Assembly: GCF_004337985.1 (NCBI RefSeq)
Contig: NC_043740.1
Location: forward strand, 3,595,030-3,659,029
From: Pyricularia pennisetigena
Lineage: Eukaryota > Ascomycota > Sordariomycetes > Magnaporthales > Pyriculariaceae
Direction: 5' to 3'
Length of the DNA stretch: 64,000 nt
Notes under the pieces: generated by a model
Told to the model about the DNA's origin: nothing
Databases searched by the model: none
What the model saw: the letters and a program-made list of their open reading frames with translations, nothing else
Translations under genes and position numbers: made by a program
Shown here: positions 44,138 to 53,915 of the stretch, one piece after another
How the letters are laid out: each line of letters starts with the position of its first letter
Numbering within the stretch: the first letter of the stretch is position 1

Positions 44138-44843
44138 ATGGCTCCCGGCATGTCATTATCATCCGTAAACGCCATCATCATTCTCGGCTGCGACGATGGC
44201 TCAAGGATATTTGCCAAATACTACACCTCCCCCCACCAGGCCGCGCCCGGCGCCGGTCAAGCTGCCGGTATGATCTCCAGCCCTTGTGTGCCTTCTACCT
44301 TTGCGTAGAGCTATGCTGACGCAAGACTCTCGGCGCCTTCCGCCCTCCCAAAACCCAACAGCCTTGACCGCCCCGCCAAACCCATTCCCGGACGTCAAGG
44401 CGCAAAAGGCCTTTGAGAAGGGCCTGCTCGAGAAGACGGTCAAGCAGACGGGCGACATCATCCTGTACGACAACCGGATCGTGCTGTACAAGATGGAGTC
44501 GGACGTCATGATGTACGTGGTCGGCAGCGTCGACGAGAACGAGGTCCTGCTGTATAATGTCATCCTGGCCCTGCGCGACTCACTGCACCTGCTCTTCAAG
44601 CAGTCGGTCGACAAGCGCACCATAATCGAGAACTACGACCTCGTCTCCCTTGCCATCGACGAGATTGTCGACGACGGCATCATCCTCGAGACCGACCCCA
44701 CCATCATCGTTCAGAGGGTCAGCAAGGCCCCAACGCAGGACGTCAACCTCAGCCGCATCGATCCCTTTAGCGAACAGGGCGTCAACAACTTGGCGCAGTT
44801 GGGCAAGGCCAAGCTGACGGATTGGCTGAGGCAAGGGTTGTGA
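44138..44843 (+). CDS. RET3: Coatomer subunit zeta
   Basis: Small longin-like subunit of the COPI coat, partner of gamma-COP, in Golgi-to-ER retrograde transport. Exons 44138-44267 and 44362-44843 give 203 aa over a 94-nt intron. The N-terminus is MAPGMSLSSVNAIIILGCDD, followed by GSRIFAKYY. Exon 2 contains KAFEKGLLEKTVKQTGDII, the conserved YVVGSVDENEVLLYNVILAL, and the RTIIENYDLVSLAIDEIVDDG loop that is nearly invariant in zeta-COP. It ends KAKLTDWLRQGL. The ATG at 44138 fits the family; an in-frame ATG 21 nt upstream is less likely. Convergent with SUA5. Confidence 0.95.
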
Positions 44844-45213
44844 GATGGGGAGACGTCTCGGCTATATGGTGTTTTGGTTTCGGGGGGGGGGGGGGTTTTT
44901 TCCTAGTTTCCACCTGCGTCTTTACATGTTTCTATAAAATCCCAATGAAAGCAGATGGGAGTTGGGGGGTTTAAAGGGGCTAGCCCAGACCGGCAAGCCA
45001 ATAAATGACCATTTCTTGTTCTTGGAGAAACGGTCCAACAACACAGTGACATGATTAACTCTAGCCCGTGCCGTCTATGTTTCTATACGCCAGACCGTGT
45101 CTAGTACAAAGTCACTGTCCTGTCTATTAACCACCCAACCCCCCCCCCTTTTTTTCCTTAGTTTCCCAAGTCCCAGGGACAAATAATCCTTGAAACATCA
45201 ACTCCCCACCGCA
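44844..45213. other. Convergent 3' region with a G tract
   Basis: 370 bp between stop codons. It holds a run of about 14 G starting at 44882 followed by T6, and a C9 run near 45140. No gene seen. Confidence 0.6.
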
Positions 45214-46626
45214 TCACCTCGTCTCCGTTGCCGCCTTTCGCAGCCTGTTCATGACGGCCGCGGCTATGTCATCCCCGTCTCCGACACCCTCGACGCATAT
45301 CACGTCCGCCTTGCGCGTGTCAAGCTCTCTCAGAGCAGAAAATAACCCCTGAGCCACATCCCTGGGGTCCCTCCCAAGATGCAAATCCAGCACCGTCGTC
45401 CCATCCTCGATCTGATACTCCTCTATCGTCCTCTCTCCCGCCTTCTCCGCGGACGACCTCGTCCTGACCACGCCAAGCCTCGTCGGCCTCCCCGCGTCCT
45501 CTCCGACCACCAACCTCCCAGCGTCCAGATCCTCCCGGACCCTATCCCCCGCAGCACCGCCGCCGAACCCGGCCTCGTACAGTACGACCTTGGCCCGCGG
45601 GCTGTAGTGCTTGTACTTCATGCCGGGGGCGCGCGGTGCGGCGGCGCTCTCGCCTGCTTTGCCACCAGCATCACTACCACCCAGCTCCGCGTGGTCCTTG
45701 TACGCCCTGACGACGCCCTCCCAGCCCTCGCAGCGCCTCAGGTCCTCGATGGCGACGCCTCCCGGGCGCAACACAGCAGGCGGGTCGCACAGGCCGTCGA
45801 CGACGGTGCTCTCGACGCCGACGCCGCAGGGCCCACCGTCCAGGATCAGCTCGAGGCGGCCGTCGAGGTCGTCGAGGACGTGGTGCGCAGTCGTGGGCGA
45901 CGGCCGCGTGGACGCATTAGCCGAGGGCGCCGCGAGCGGTACGCCGGCCAGCTTGATCAACGTCAGCGCCAGCGGCGACGCCGGCATGCGCGCTCCAAAC
46001 GTCGGCAGGCCCGCCGTCACCTCGGGCGCCAGCTGCGACGGCTGCGGGTTCGGGAGGAGGATCGTCAGCGGTCCCGGCCAGAAGCGCTCCAGCAGTGGGA
46101 GGTAGATGCCGGGGATCGGGTCGTGGGTCGGCGTCTTGCTGTTGCTGCTTGTGCCGTTTGCTGAGCTCGCTGGTTCTGTATCCCATCCTGTCTCCTTTGC
46201 CGATACCGACTGGCTGTTCGTCCCGTTGCCGCCATCGCACGCCGGTGACAGCAGTGCACGCAACATGTCAAGGTCACAGACATGCACAATGAGCGGGTTA
46301 TCCGAGGGCCGACCCTTGGCGGCATAGATGCCCCTGACAGCGGCGCTGCGGGTAGCGTCGGCGCCGAGCCCATAAACTGTCTCGGTGGGGAAGCCGACGG
46401 GGACGTCGCTGGAGCCCAGGTAATCTGCCGCGCGCCTGAGAGCCCCAATGGCCGGGTGCCGCGACTCGGCCGGCACCTCCCACGAGTCCAGCCTGTGGGT
46501 CTGTGGTGGGCTCCGCGGCTGCGCCGATGACGACGGTGCTGCTGCTGCTGATGCGTGCTGCTGGCGGAACCGGCCTAGGCTGTCGTCGCCCCCGGTCGCC
46601 TCGACTTTCACTATCTGGGTTTTCAT
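45214..46626 (-). CDS. SUA5: Threonylcarbamoyl-AMP synthase Sua5
   Basis: Makes threonylcarbamoyl-AMP from Thr, bicarbonate and ATP, the first step of t6A37 modification of ANN-decoding tRNAs. Single exon, 470 aa from ATG 46626 (MKTQIVKVEATGG). The YrdC domain carries VGFPTETVYGLGADA, the catalytic-pocket KGRPSDNPLIVHV, WPGPLTILL, and GPCGVGVESTVVDG with the VLRPGG that follows. The linker APGMKYKHYSPRAKVVLYE leads into the C-terminal Sua5 domain, ending VICVEGVGDGDDIAAAVMNRL. A low-complexity insert rich in Asn/Ser/Gly lies after LRALLSPACDGG. The frame stays open upstream of the ATG for at least 48 codons; this stretch is basic and nearly free of acidic residues, see findings. Confidence 0.95.
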   Translation of the reverse strand: MKTQIVKVEATGGDDSLGRFRQQHASAAAAPSSSAQPRSPPQTHRLDSWEVPAESRHPAIGALRRAADYLGSSDVPVGFPTETVYGLGADATRSAAVRGIYAAKGRPSDNPLIVHVCDLDMLRALLSPACDGGNGTNSQSVSAKETGWDTEPASSANGTSSNSKTPTHDPIPGIYLPLLERFWPGPLTILLPNPQPSQLAPEVTAGLPTFGARMPASPLALTLIKLAGVPLAAPSANASTRPSPTTAHHVLDDLDGRLELILDGGPCGVGVESTVVDGLCDPPAVLRPGGVAIEDLRRCEGWEGVVRAYKDHAELGGSDAGGKAGESAAAPRAPGMKYKHYSPRAKVVLYEAGFGGGAAGDRVREDLDAGRLVVGEDAGRPTRLGVVRTRSSAEKAGERTIEEYQIEDGTTVLDLHLGRDPRDVAQGLFSALRELDTRKADVICVEGVGDGDDIAAAVMNRLRKAATETR

Positions 46627-46809
46627 GGCTGCAGAAGAGATTTCTCGGGTCGTCTGGCGCGTCAAGGCTTGCAGAGGGGCGTGGTGGTAGTGTCTGCAGA
46701 TGCCGCGCCAAGCAATCTGGAGACTTTTTATGCCCGCCAACTTGACGACTTTGAGTTTGTGAAATTGCAAGATGGACTTCCTCCGACCAGTTGGGTCAGT
46801 AAATAATTG

Positions 46810-46848
<39 letters not shown>

Positions 46849-47354
46849 GTATAGAATTATTAAGATTTCGACAGTATAGATTAATGTTGTTTGTGGGTTG
46901 TCAGTATTCGGCTTGAATGCAAGTGGCGTGGCGATAGAGGTATGAGAAAAGAAAAAAAAAAAATCGCTGTCTTGGTTTTTGCGTGAGTCAACTTTGGAAG
47001 GGAAATTTCAACCTGGACGTCATCAAAGAAACCTGTTTGACAACTCACAATAGGCAAACATTATTACCAACAACAACAACAACAACAACCAATTACATCT
47101 TCAAACGTCTAATTTTTCTATATCTATAGATTCTCCACAACATTCTAATGTAAATGCAGGCTATCAAATGGTGCTGTAGGTTGCTAATGTATCACGACTA
47201 AATATATGAAAATGCACGCTCCACGTCACCTCCAAACGCAGCCTTTAAAATGAAAAACATATGTATACATACTATAGGACACAACGAAAACTACAAGAAA
47301 AGCCTTCGCGGTGCACAATCGCTGCTATGTCCTGCAGAGCCAACGGTCCTCTTC
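46627..47354. promoter_or_regulatory. SUA5 upstream region / kinase 3' flank
   Basis: 728 bp with an A34 tract at 46810-46843 and a (CAA)7 stretch near 47068-47089. No gene seen apart from the possible SUA5 N-terminal extension. Confidence 0.45.
46810..46843 (+). repeat. A34 mononucleotide tract
   Basis: Longest homopolymer of the window, about 185 bp upstream of the SUA5 ATG. Confidence 0.85.
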
Positions 47355-49934
47355 TCATTCCACAACCGGCGGCTCCAGTCTACTTGCCGCATTCCTACGG
47401 ACAGGAAGACTGGACAGGTGCGCGTTTGTAAAACTGAGATGCTCTTGGAAGCTGGCCAACATCCTCCGCAGCTCGTCGCTCGCCTCCTGCCTACTCCCGA
47501 CACCCTGCATAACCCTAGCCGAGGGCGGTTCTGGCAGCGGAGGGATTTCTGCGTCATGATACGGCTGGCTCAGATCCTGTTGCCGGTACTGTGACTGCTG
47601 ATATTGCTGTTCATCCAGTTGCCGCTGATCAGAGTACGGCCCGCTCATATCTCCGTACTGATCGCGGGTGCGGCGGTCTGCCATGGAGAGATAGTCGGCA
47701 TCTAGGTAGTCTCCGTTATCATACAACCCTCCTGGTTGACTGGCACCATCGTATGAGTCCGGACGATCCCTTCGATCCAGAGCATCACCGTGGCCCCCAT
47801 TGAGCACCAAGTTAGGCATGCTAGCACTCGCTGCATCCGCAACACTGCTGCCGAGACGCGCAAAATCAGAGTCGTCCGAAACATATATGGACGGCTCTCT
47901 AGCAGAATTCACCGGTAAGGGTTTGTATGTGGATGCGTGCCGTTCAAACTCAAAGGGGTTGAGAGCCCCAATGTCCGATCCAGTGACAGACGCCACGTCC
48001 GAGTTGGCTGTCGATGGCCGCATCAATTCGGGTATGCTGTCAGGTAGACTCTCGTCCAGATCGATGAGGCTGCTCATGGACGCGCGGTTGTCTGGCATGC
48101 GCGGCACGGACAGATCATTGTAGCTTTGCGACTGAAGGCCGACAGGGTCCGTTGGATGGTGAACCAAGGCCGGACGGTTAAAAGACGGCTCGGGAGTTTC
48201 AGGTTCGTCATCATAAACCAGCTCATTGAACGAGTGCTCGTTGAAAGAGAAATGTGACATTTCCGGATTTGCAGAGAGTGGCGCAGATGTCATGGAGGGG
48301 AATTTCCAATCCTGGGTCCGCCTGTTATTGCTGAGGTCTGCTGGGTCGCTGAGCGGTGCTTTGTTGAAGTCTGAGCTGTCATCGTACCCAAAGTCGATGG
48401 ATTTGTGTCCAGCCGGGGCCCTGATGGTTTCCATGTCGGCAAACTGCGACAAGTCGCTTCCGTCTAGTGAAGCATCCAAGTCAATCAGAGACTCGCGCAC
48501 CGTCAAATGTAAAGAGTCGTCCCTCAGTGGTAAGTCAGAACCTGCTGGTGCTGGGGCCGGTGCAGCAGCAGGAGGGGGCATCGGCCTGCCGTAATACATT
48601 CTTGAGTTGTCTTCGTAGTTTGAGATTGTGTTGGGATCAAACACTTTTTCCAGAGGAGCTTTGAGGACAGGGAGATGAGGCGGAGGCCTGCGTCGACCCT
48701 TGGCTTTTGAAGGACGCGTGGTCTCGTCGTTAAATTGCTGAGGCAGCTCAACGTTGGTCCCGTAAACGTCATAAACAGCCTGATTATTGTCAGAGTCACC
48801 GAGCACGAGCTGGTCAAATGCCATGGTTGTACTGAAATTCCATTCGTCCTCTGCCAGAGCAGTGGACGAAAGATCATTTGCAGAAAGCCCCTGGGCTCCG
48901 CCGGGGTTGAAAAGAGATTTCCTCGATCCACCTTGCGATTCCCAAACTCTGTAAGCCCTCACAAGAAGCGCCAGTGAGGATGTCGGGTACATGGTGTCGG
49001 TATTGGCAATATAAGGGTGCTGTTGTATAGATTCGATCGGTGGCCTTTGCGTAGGATCATCGACCAAGCAATAGGCAACGAGATCCTTGAGCTGGTCTGA
49101 GTACTGGTCTCCCTCCAACCTAGGACTCTGCTTTTTAACAAAGCTGCCGAGTTGCTGGAATCCCATACCAGAAAGTGCATTCGGCGGCAGACCTGATGCG
49201 ATCTCAAAAACTAAGGAGCCAAAAGCCCAGATGTCGACCTCTGTACCGTATGAATTCGACCCGTCAAACAACTCCGGCGCCATCCAGTTGGGTGTGCCGA
49301 TGACGGTCGTCCGCTTGTCAAACTTGTTCTCGATAACACCGGCGACGCCAAAGTCGCAGAGTTGGACACCACCAGCTTCGGTGATGAGGACGTTGGCGCA
49401 CTTGATATCTCGATGGATAATACCTTGCCTGTGCACCCAGAATATAGCCTCGGCGACTTCTCGAAGGATCGGTATAATCCATTTCTCCTGGAGGCCATGG
49501 GGAGCGGTAGGCTGCATCAAGGTCGACACACTTCCACCCGCACAATACTCTGTGATGATCCACATGGATTGTTGAACAGGCAAGGCCTCAAAAACCTGGT
49601 TGATGTTCTTGGCTCCGCCCTCACTGAGTAACTTTAGGGCGTTTATTTCGTTCATGATCTCTGTGTAAGTGTCTACCAACTTTGGGTTGAGCGTGTCGGC
49701 TTCTTCGATATCGATCATCTTGACGGCGACAACTCTGCTGTTTTTGATGTCATTTGCCGTGTAAACACGGCCATAGCTGCCCTTGCCGATGAGCTCGAGC
49801 AGATGATATGGCGGTGGCTCCTTTCCAGCTTTATTGCTCTCCTCCACGATATGCATCTGCATCTTCTTGGCATCTTCCAAGGCCTTTTGTTTGGTGGCCG
49901 AGACGCCAACACCACGCACTTGGAGCGTAGCCAT
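47355..49934 (-). CDS. Ste20/GCK-group serine/threonine protein kinase
   Basis: Single exon, 859 aa. The kinase domain is N-terminal (about 44-310), after a 40-residue helical lead (SATKQKALEDAKKMQMH). The Gly loop is GKGSYGRV at 50-57; the ATP lysine is Lys72 in VAVKMIDIEE. The catalytic loop is HRDIKCANV (Asp176), DFG is at 194-196, the activation segment is TTVIGTPNWMAPE. The GTPxWMAPE form and the early kinase domain place it in the germinal-centre kinase branch of Ste20 kinases. The C-terminal 500 residues are disordered, rich in Ser, Asp, Pro and Gln, with repeated acidic LID/LDESL motifs (SLIDLDASLDG; SSLIDLDESLPD). Upstream activators and targets cannot be named. The next gene is divergent. 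Confidence 0.88.
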   Translation of the reverse strand: MATLQVRGVGVSATKQKALEDAKKMQMHIVEESNKAGKEPPPYHLLELIGKGSYGRVYTANDIKNSRVVAVKMIDIEEADTLNPKLVDTYTEIMNEINALKLLSEGGAKNINQVFEALPVQQSMWIITEYCAGGSVSTLMQPTAPHGLQEKWIIPILREVAEAIFWVHRQGIIHRDIKCANVLITEAGGVQLCDFGVAGVIENKFDKRTTVIGTPNWMAPELFDGSNSYGTEVDIWAFGSLVFEIASGLPPNALSGMGFQQLGSFVKKQSPRLEGDQYSDQLKDLVAYCLVDDPTQRPPIESIQQHPYIANTDTMYPTSSLALLVRAYRVWESQGGSRKSLFNPGGAQGLSANDLSSTALAEDEWNFSTTMAFDQLVLGDSDNNQAVYDVYGTNVELPQQFNDETTRPSKAKGRRRPPPHLPVLKAPLEKVFDPNTISNYEDNSRMYYGRPMPPPAAAPAPAPAGSDLPLRDDSLHLTVRESLIDLDASLDGSDLSQFADMETIRAPAGHKSIDFGYDDSSDFNKAPLSDPADLSNNRRTQDWKFPSMTSAPLSANPEMSHFSFNEHSFNELVYDDEPETPEPSFNRPALVHHPTDPVGLQSQSYNDLSVPRMPDNRASMSSLIDLDESLPDSIPELMRPSTANSDVASVTGSDIGALNPFEFERHASTYKPLPVNSAREPSIYVSDDSDFARLGSSVADAASASMPNLVLNGGHGDALDRRDRPDSYDGASQPGGLYDNGDYLDADYLSMADRRTRDQYGDMSGPYSDQRQLDEQQYQQSQYRQQDLSQPYHDAEIPPLPEPPSARVMQGVGSRQEASDELRRMLASFQEHLSFTNAHLSSLPVRRNAASRLEPPVVE

Positions 49935-51586
49935 GGTGGAAACGTGACGCCGGGATGCTTACAGAACAAAGAAGCCGTGCCGTTATGGGGAAAACAAAAA
50001 ATCCAGATGGAAAGTCTGACAACCTATTTCTTGGGCGCTTGGCATGGGGAAAGCAAACCCTTCAAAAAAGAAGAAACAGTCGAGAAAACAGAGAAAAAAA
50101 CAAGATCGATGCTGAGGCTCGTGAGAAGAATGCAATGACAAAAAAAGAAGAGGAAACAAAGTAGTGTGTGTATTCGATAATGAGAAAGGATTCCGTCCTC
50201 CTCAGTTTGGGATCGGTTGGGATGAAGACCAAACCGACGGGGCTAGATCTCGCCCCAGGACCTCCCTGCACAGCAGCTCAGGCAATCTACCGTGAGTTGT
50301 CAAAATCTCATCCACATTGTTATGTTGCTTGTTCGGCGGTTCGATGCGGCTGAGATCTGTCAAGCTTTGGCGTTGCTATACGGAGATGCAGTGCACGATT
50401 GCAACGAGCAAAAGCACAATTAATTGGGGCCACAAAGCACTTGGCCGTTCGAATCTGAAGCCAACCGCGGCAGGGCCAGAAGGAAACCCTTGGTTACGGG
50501 ATGGCTGGCCAAGCAAACAATTGCGTCAGAAGCCCCTTGAATGAAATTTCCCACTCCCCAAAATAAAAAAAAAGGACATGCGCGACAATCCAGAATGTTC
50601 TGCCGATAGTCTGAGAATTTTTGTAGGAATAGGATCTTTTCCCGCTGACGGTCGTAGGCTGGAAAGTGAGAGCAAGTCAGTAATGACGGGGCATTGTTTG
50701 GCCAGAATCCGTCGATTGATTTCTCCTTCCCCAGACAGAAAAGGGGACGTGCACTAACCCATTGCAACAGGGGTCGCCGCCACGTTGGTCCCCAGGAGGT
50801 ATAATGTACAGTACATATACAGTTTATACATCATACTTTAACGGTCGACGTACATCCATGTACTGCGCCGTCGCAATTGAGTTCATTCTTGCCTTTGATT
50901 TTTCCCCAACTTCATTCAACATTAATTCGAGCGTTATAACTAACCCTCAAGCTCCGTTGCTGAACATACAACCCAAATATGTAAGCTTTTATAAAGCGTG
51001 TATCCGCACATGCATTCAAATCCATAATAGCTCGCAAGTTCTGCAACTTCACGCAAGATCGCGAAGGCGCGAAGGCGCGAAAGTGTCCAGTCTGTATAGG
51101 TTGGTTGGTTTGGCATACCAAGTCAGGATGCCTTCCCCCAGAGTACCTCCTTGTCTTACTCAGCTTTACGATCGGGCGGGTTTCTTCTTCTTTCACTTTC
51201 CACATATTTTTACAAATCCACCAACATATCAGCAACTTCGCTAATGTAGCAACATACGAGCCTCTACCGGCCGAGAATATGCAAACCCCTCCTTGATTCG
51301 TCGCACCAACGCCATATGGAGGTGGTTACTGTGCGCTGAGTAATCTGTTGCTGCATTCGGCCTTCATAAAGTACCCAAGTACATAGTAGCGGGGTATACA
51401 CCTAGCCTAGATCGTTTAACGGCATCATATAAGGAAGCGTTACCACCAGGCTGCTCTTTGTCCACTACTCTGATGATCTTTTGTTACTATCAAGCAGTCT
51501 CAGCGTTTACCGAACAAACTTAGACTTGCACCTGCCAAACATCGTCCTCTTCTTGCTCCCCATTTCCGTCTATCCACATCAAAGGC
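49935..51586. promoter_or_regulatory. Divergent region kinase/MDR oxidoreductase
   Basis: 1.65 kb with both promoters. It contains a three-unit 8-bp tandem repeat at 51061-51084. A-rich stretches occur near 50084-50160. No credible gene. Confidence 0.45.
51061..51084 (+). repeat. Short tandem repeat GCGAAGGC x2 + GCGAAAGT
   Basis: Three successive 8-bp units, the last one diverged. The third unit contains CGCGAAA across the junction, similar to an SCB core. About 500 bp upstream of the MDR gene start. Confidence 0.6.
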
Positions 51587-52525
51587 ATGACTATGCGCGC
51601 TATACAGGTGAAATCATGGGCGGATGGCCCACAAGAGTTAACCTCAGACAAGCCAGCAACACCATCAGCATCTCAGATCCAGCTCCGCATGCAGGCGGCC
51701 GGCCTACACCAGGTCGTGCGTTCGAGGGCATCGGGCAAACACTACTCAGCCCAGATGCTGCCGCACACTGTCGGCATAGACGGCGTGGGCCTTGACGAGG
51801 CTACAGGCACGAGCTACTACATCATGGGGATGGCGCCCGACTTTGGAACTTTTGTCGACTATGTCAACGTCGACAAGAGGGCAGCCGTGGCGGTGCCCAA
51901 AAGTGTCGACCCTGTTGCCCTCGCAGCGAGCGTCAACCCCGGCATGAGTTCTTGGATGGCCCTCACCACCCGCTGCACCGACCTGCCGCCCAACTTCACG
52001 GTGCTGATCCTCGGCGCCACCACCGCCAGCGGCGAACTGGCGGCGTCTCTATCGAGGAGGCTGGGTGCCGGCAGCATCATCGGAGTGGCGCGCAACGTGG
52101 AGGCGCTGAAGAAGATCGACGGCCTGGACCGCTGGATCGAGCTCAAGGCAGGCGCGGGAACCGACTACTCTGGATTGGAAAATGTTGACGTGGTGCTGGA
52201 CTACGTTTACGGCGACGCGACTGTCCACCTGCTCTCCAGCCTGCCTCAGGGGAGGCCGGTGCAGTACGTCCAGATTGGTAGCATGTCAGGTCAAGATGCC
52301 ATCGCACTACCCTCGGCTGCCCTTCGGTCCAAGAACCTGACGTTGCGTGGCTCGGGTCCGGGCGCGTGGTCAATTGCCGAGCTTGGACAGCAGATGCCAA
52401 AGCTCATCGAGGCGCTGGCGGGGTTGACGCTGAAGCAACCCCAGAAATTCCCGCTTGAGCAATTCGCAAAGGTCTGGCCGGATATTGAGCTTGCAAAGAA
52501 GGGCAGAGTGGTCTTTACCATGTAA
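51587..52525 (+). CDS. Zinc-free MDR-family oxidoreductase (quinone oxidoreductase-like)
   Basis: Single exon, 312 aa, starting MTMRAIQVKSWADGPQEL. The fold is medium-chain dehydrogenase/reductase: an N-terminal GroES-like part (IQLRMQAAGLHQVVRSRASG, VGIDGVGLDEATG) and a Rossmann cofactor domain from about 135 (VLILGATTASGELAASLSRRL, with GATTASG in place of the classical GxGxxG, then GVARNVEALKKI). The structural and catalytic zinc ligands of alcohol dehydrogenases are absent. NADPH is the likely cofactor by analogy with this subfamily. The substrate is unknown; similar enzymes act on quinones or enals. The start at 51587 is two codons before a second ATG. No metabolic cluster surrounds it, so no pathway can be inferred. 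Confidence 0.82.
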   Translation: MTMRAIQVKSWADGPQELTSDKPATPSASQIQLRMQAAGLHQVVRSRASGKHYSAQMLPHTVGIDGVGLDEATGTSYYIMGMAPDFGTFVDYVNVDKRAAVAVPKSVDPVALAASVNPGMSSWMALTTRCTDLPPNFTVLILGATTASGELAASLSRRLGAGSIIGVARNVEALKKIDGLDRWIELKAGAGTDYSGLENVDVVLDYVYGDATVHLLSSLPQGRPVQYVQIGSMSGQDAIALPSAALRSKNLTLRGSGPGAWSIAELGQQMPKLIEALAGLTLKQPQKFPLEQFAKVWPDIELAKKGRVVFTM

Positions 52526-53036
52526 ATGGGCTGGACACCAGGGGATGTGGGGTTGACATAAAGACCAGGATTAGATGGAATAAGGAAAAAAACAACTAAA
52601 AATTCTGGTAAACTATGTAACGTACGTTGGAGCATAATTCACTAAGAAATTAACTAGCGAACTAAGAAAGAACGTATGTCAACGTGCGATGGACGAGCAG
52701 TGGTTGGTTGTTGGTGGACATTGACACAGACGGTGTTTCGGGCGCTAATGTGACCCTGTCATATAATCTCCCGCAGTGCCCCAGGGTTGATCTAACTTAT
52801 TTGCATGCGTCATGAGAACCGAGTTCCATGACAAGAATGCAGCATCAATTTGGAGCTTTGCTTTTCCGGCTTATTGAATACTTATTCAAAGTTTTTATCT
52901 AGATATATACATTTTTCTTTTTTCATTTCATCGACGAAAGCTTTCACTTGCCTTTCATCTCTCAACCTGAGAAAATAGTCTAAATAATCGCCTACTGCTC
53001 AAGCCCAAACCCAACCCGCACCAGCCGTATTAAAAC
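52526..53036. promoter_or_regulatory. Intergenic region MDR / DUF7053-like gene
   Basis: 511 bp between two plus-strand genes; AT-rich toward the end (52900-52930). No gene seen. Confidence 0.5.
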
Positions 53037-53767
53037 ATGTCATCTTGTAAGTAAACGCCCACAGACATAACCCTCCAACAAAAAAGCCCCCAATCAACTC
53101 ATTGACATGTCCGACTCTACCGCCAAAAACAAAAAAAAAAAAAAAAAAAAAAAAAAAAACAGTATTCACTGGCACGGCGCAGGTCTCACACAAGACCAAG
53201 CTGCCCGCCGGCGTGACCAAGGCCTCGGCGGTAGCAATGCTGCACGACCACGCCTTCTACCTCGAGTGCGACCCGCATCTGGTCAAGTACAGCGCGCTGG
53301 ACGCGGACAAGGTGGCGTCGCTCAAGAAGACGTCCAAGCTGCCCAAGGGCATCGGCGGCGGCGGCGGGTCAGAGACCAGGTACTACGAGGTCCACGACCT
53401 CGTGCACAACCTGCCGGGCGGCTTGTGGGACTCCAACGTGGTCAGCAGCTACGAGATGACCGACACGCCGGAGGGCGTCTTCGTCCGCATCCGCAGCCCC
53501 ATGAGCGTCGTCATGGACACGTACTGGACCATCAGGGAGATGCCCGCCGGCGAGGTGGCTGAGAATGGCGACAAGACGCCCGGCGGGCTGGCCATCGTGG
53601 AGGAGATCACCATCATCGCGCCGAGGCTGGTCGTCGGCATCGTCAAGGGGCTTTGCGAGGGCGGCTGGAAGAAGATTCACGACAAGATGCTCACGCGGTT
53701 CCAGGCACCCGGTCAGGCTGCGGCTGCATCCATCCCGCCAGCGGCTCCGGTTCAGGCGGAAAGTTGA
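53037..53767 (+). CDS. DUF7053-like fungal protein of unknown function
   Basis: My preferred model has exon 1 at 53037-53046 (10 nt, MSS plus one base), a 116-nt intron with GTAAGT donor, and exon 2 at 53163-53767, giving 204 aa starting MSSLFTGTAQVSHKTKLPAG. The acceptor CAG follows directly after 29 A, which is unusual. The alternative start at 53102 stays in frame through the A tract and would give an N-terminus with a poly-Lys run. The body fits the fungal family known as DUF7053: LPAGVTKASAVAMLHDHAFY, then YYEVHDLVHNLPGGLWDS, FVRIRSPMSVVMDTYWTI and a closing GLCEGGWKKIHDKML helix. It looks like a START/SRPBCC-type lipid-binding fold, but that is inference. The last residues are Ala/Pro-rich. 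Convergent with PEX1, only 148 bp away. Confidence 0.7.
53131..53159 (+). repeat. A29 tract at an intron 3' end
   Basis: Run of 29 A that ends three nucleotides before the proposed AG of the DUF7053-like gene (A29 then CAG). Confidence 0.85.
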
Positions 53768-53915
53768 GCCGGTCTTGACTAGAGCATAATATATCATATG
53801 CATTTCCATCCATAATAATATTTATTTTGGCTCAGGTGATACATGTAAACAGCTAGGTTTATACAAGCAATCAAACATTAAAAAAAAGTTGACTCCCCCC
53901 TCACCCCCACTCCCT

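Noticed and set aside
45379..46164. 261-codon plus-strand open frame rich in Arg and Pro
   Set aside because: Antisense shadow of SUA5.
21367..53159. A tracts as poly(A) tails of processed retrocopies or SINEs
   Set aside because: No gene-like or SINE-like body upstream and no flanking direct repeats were seen around the tracts inspected.
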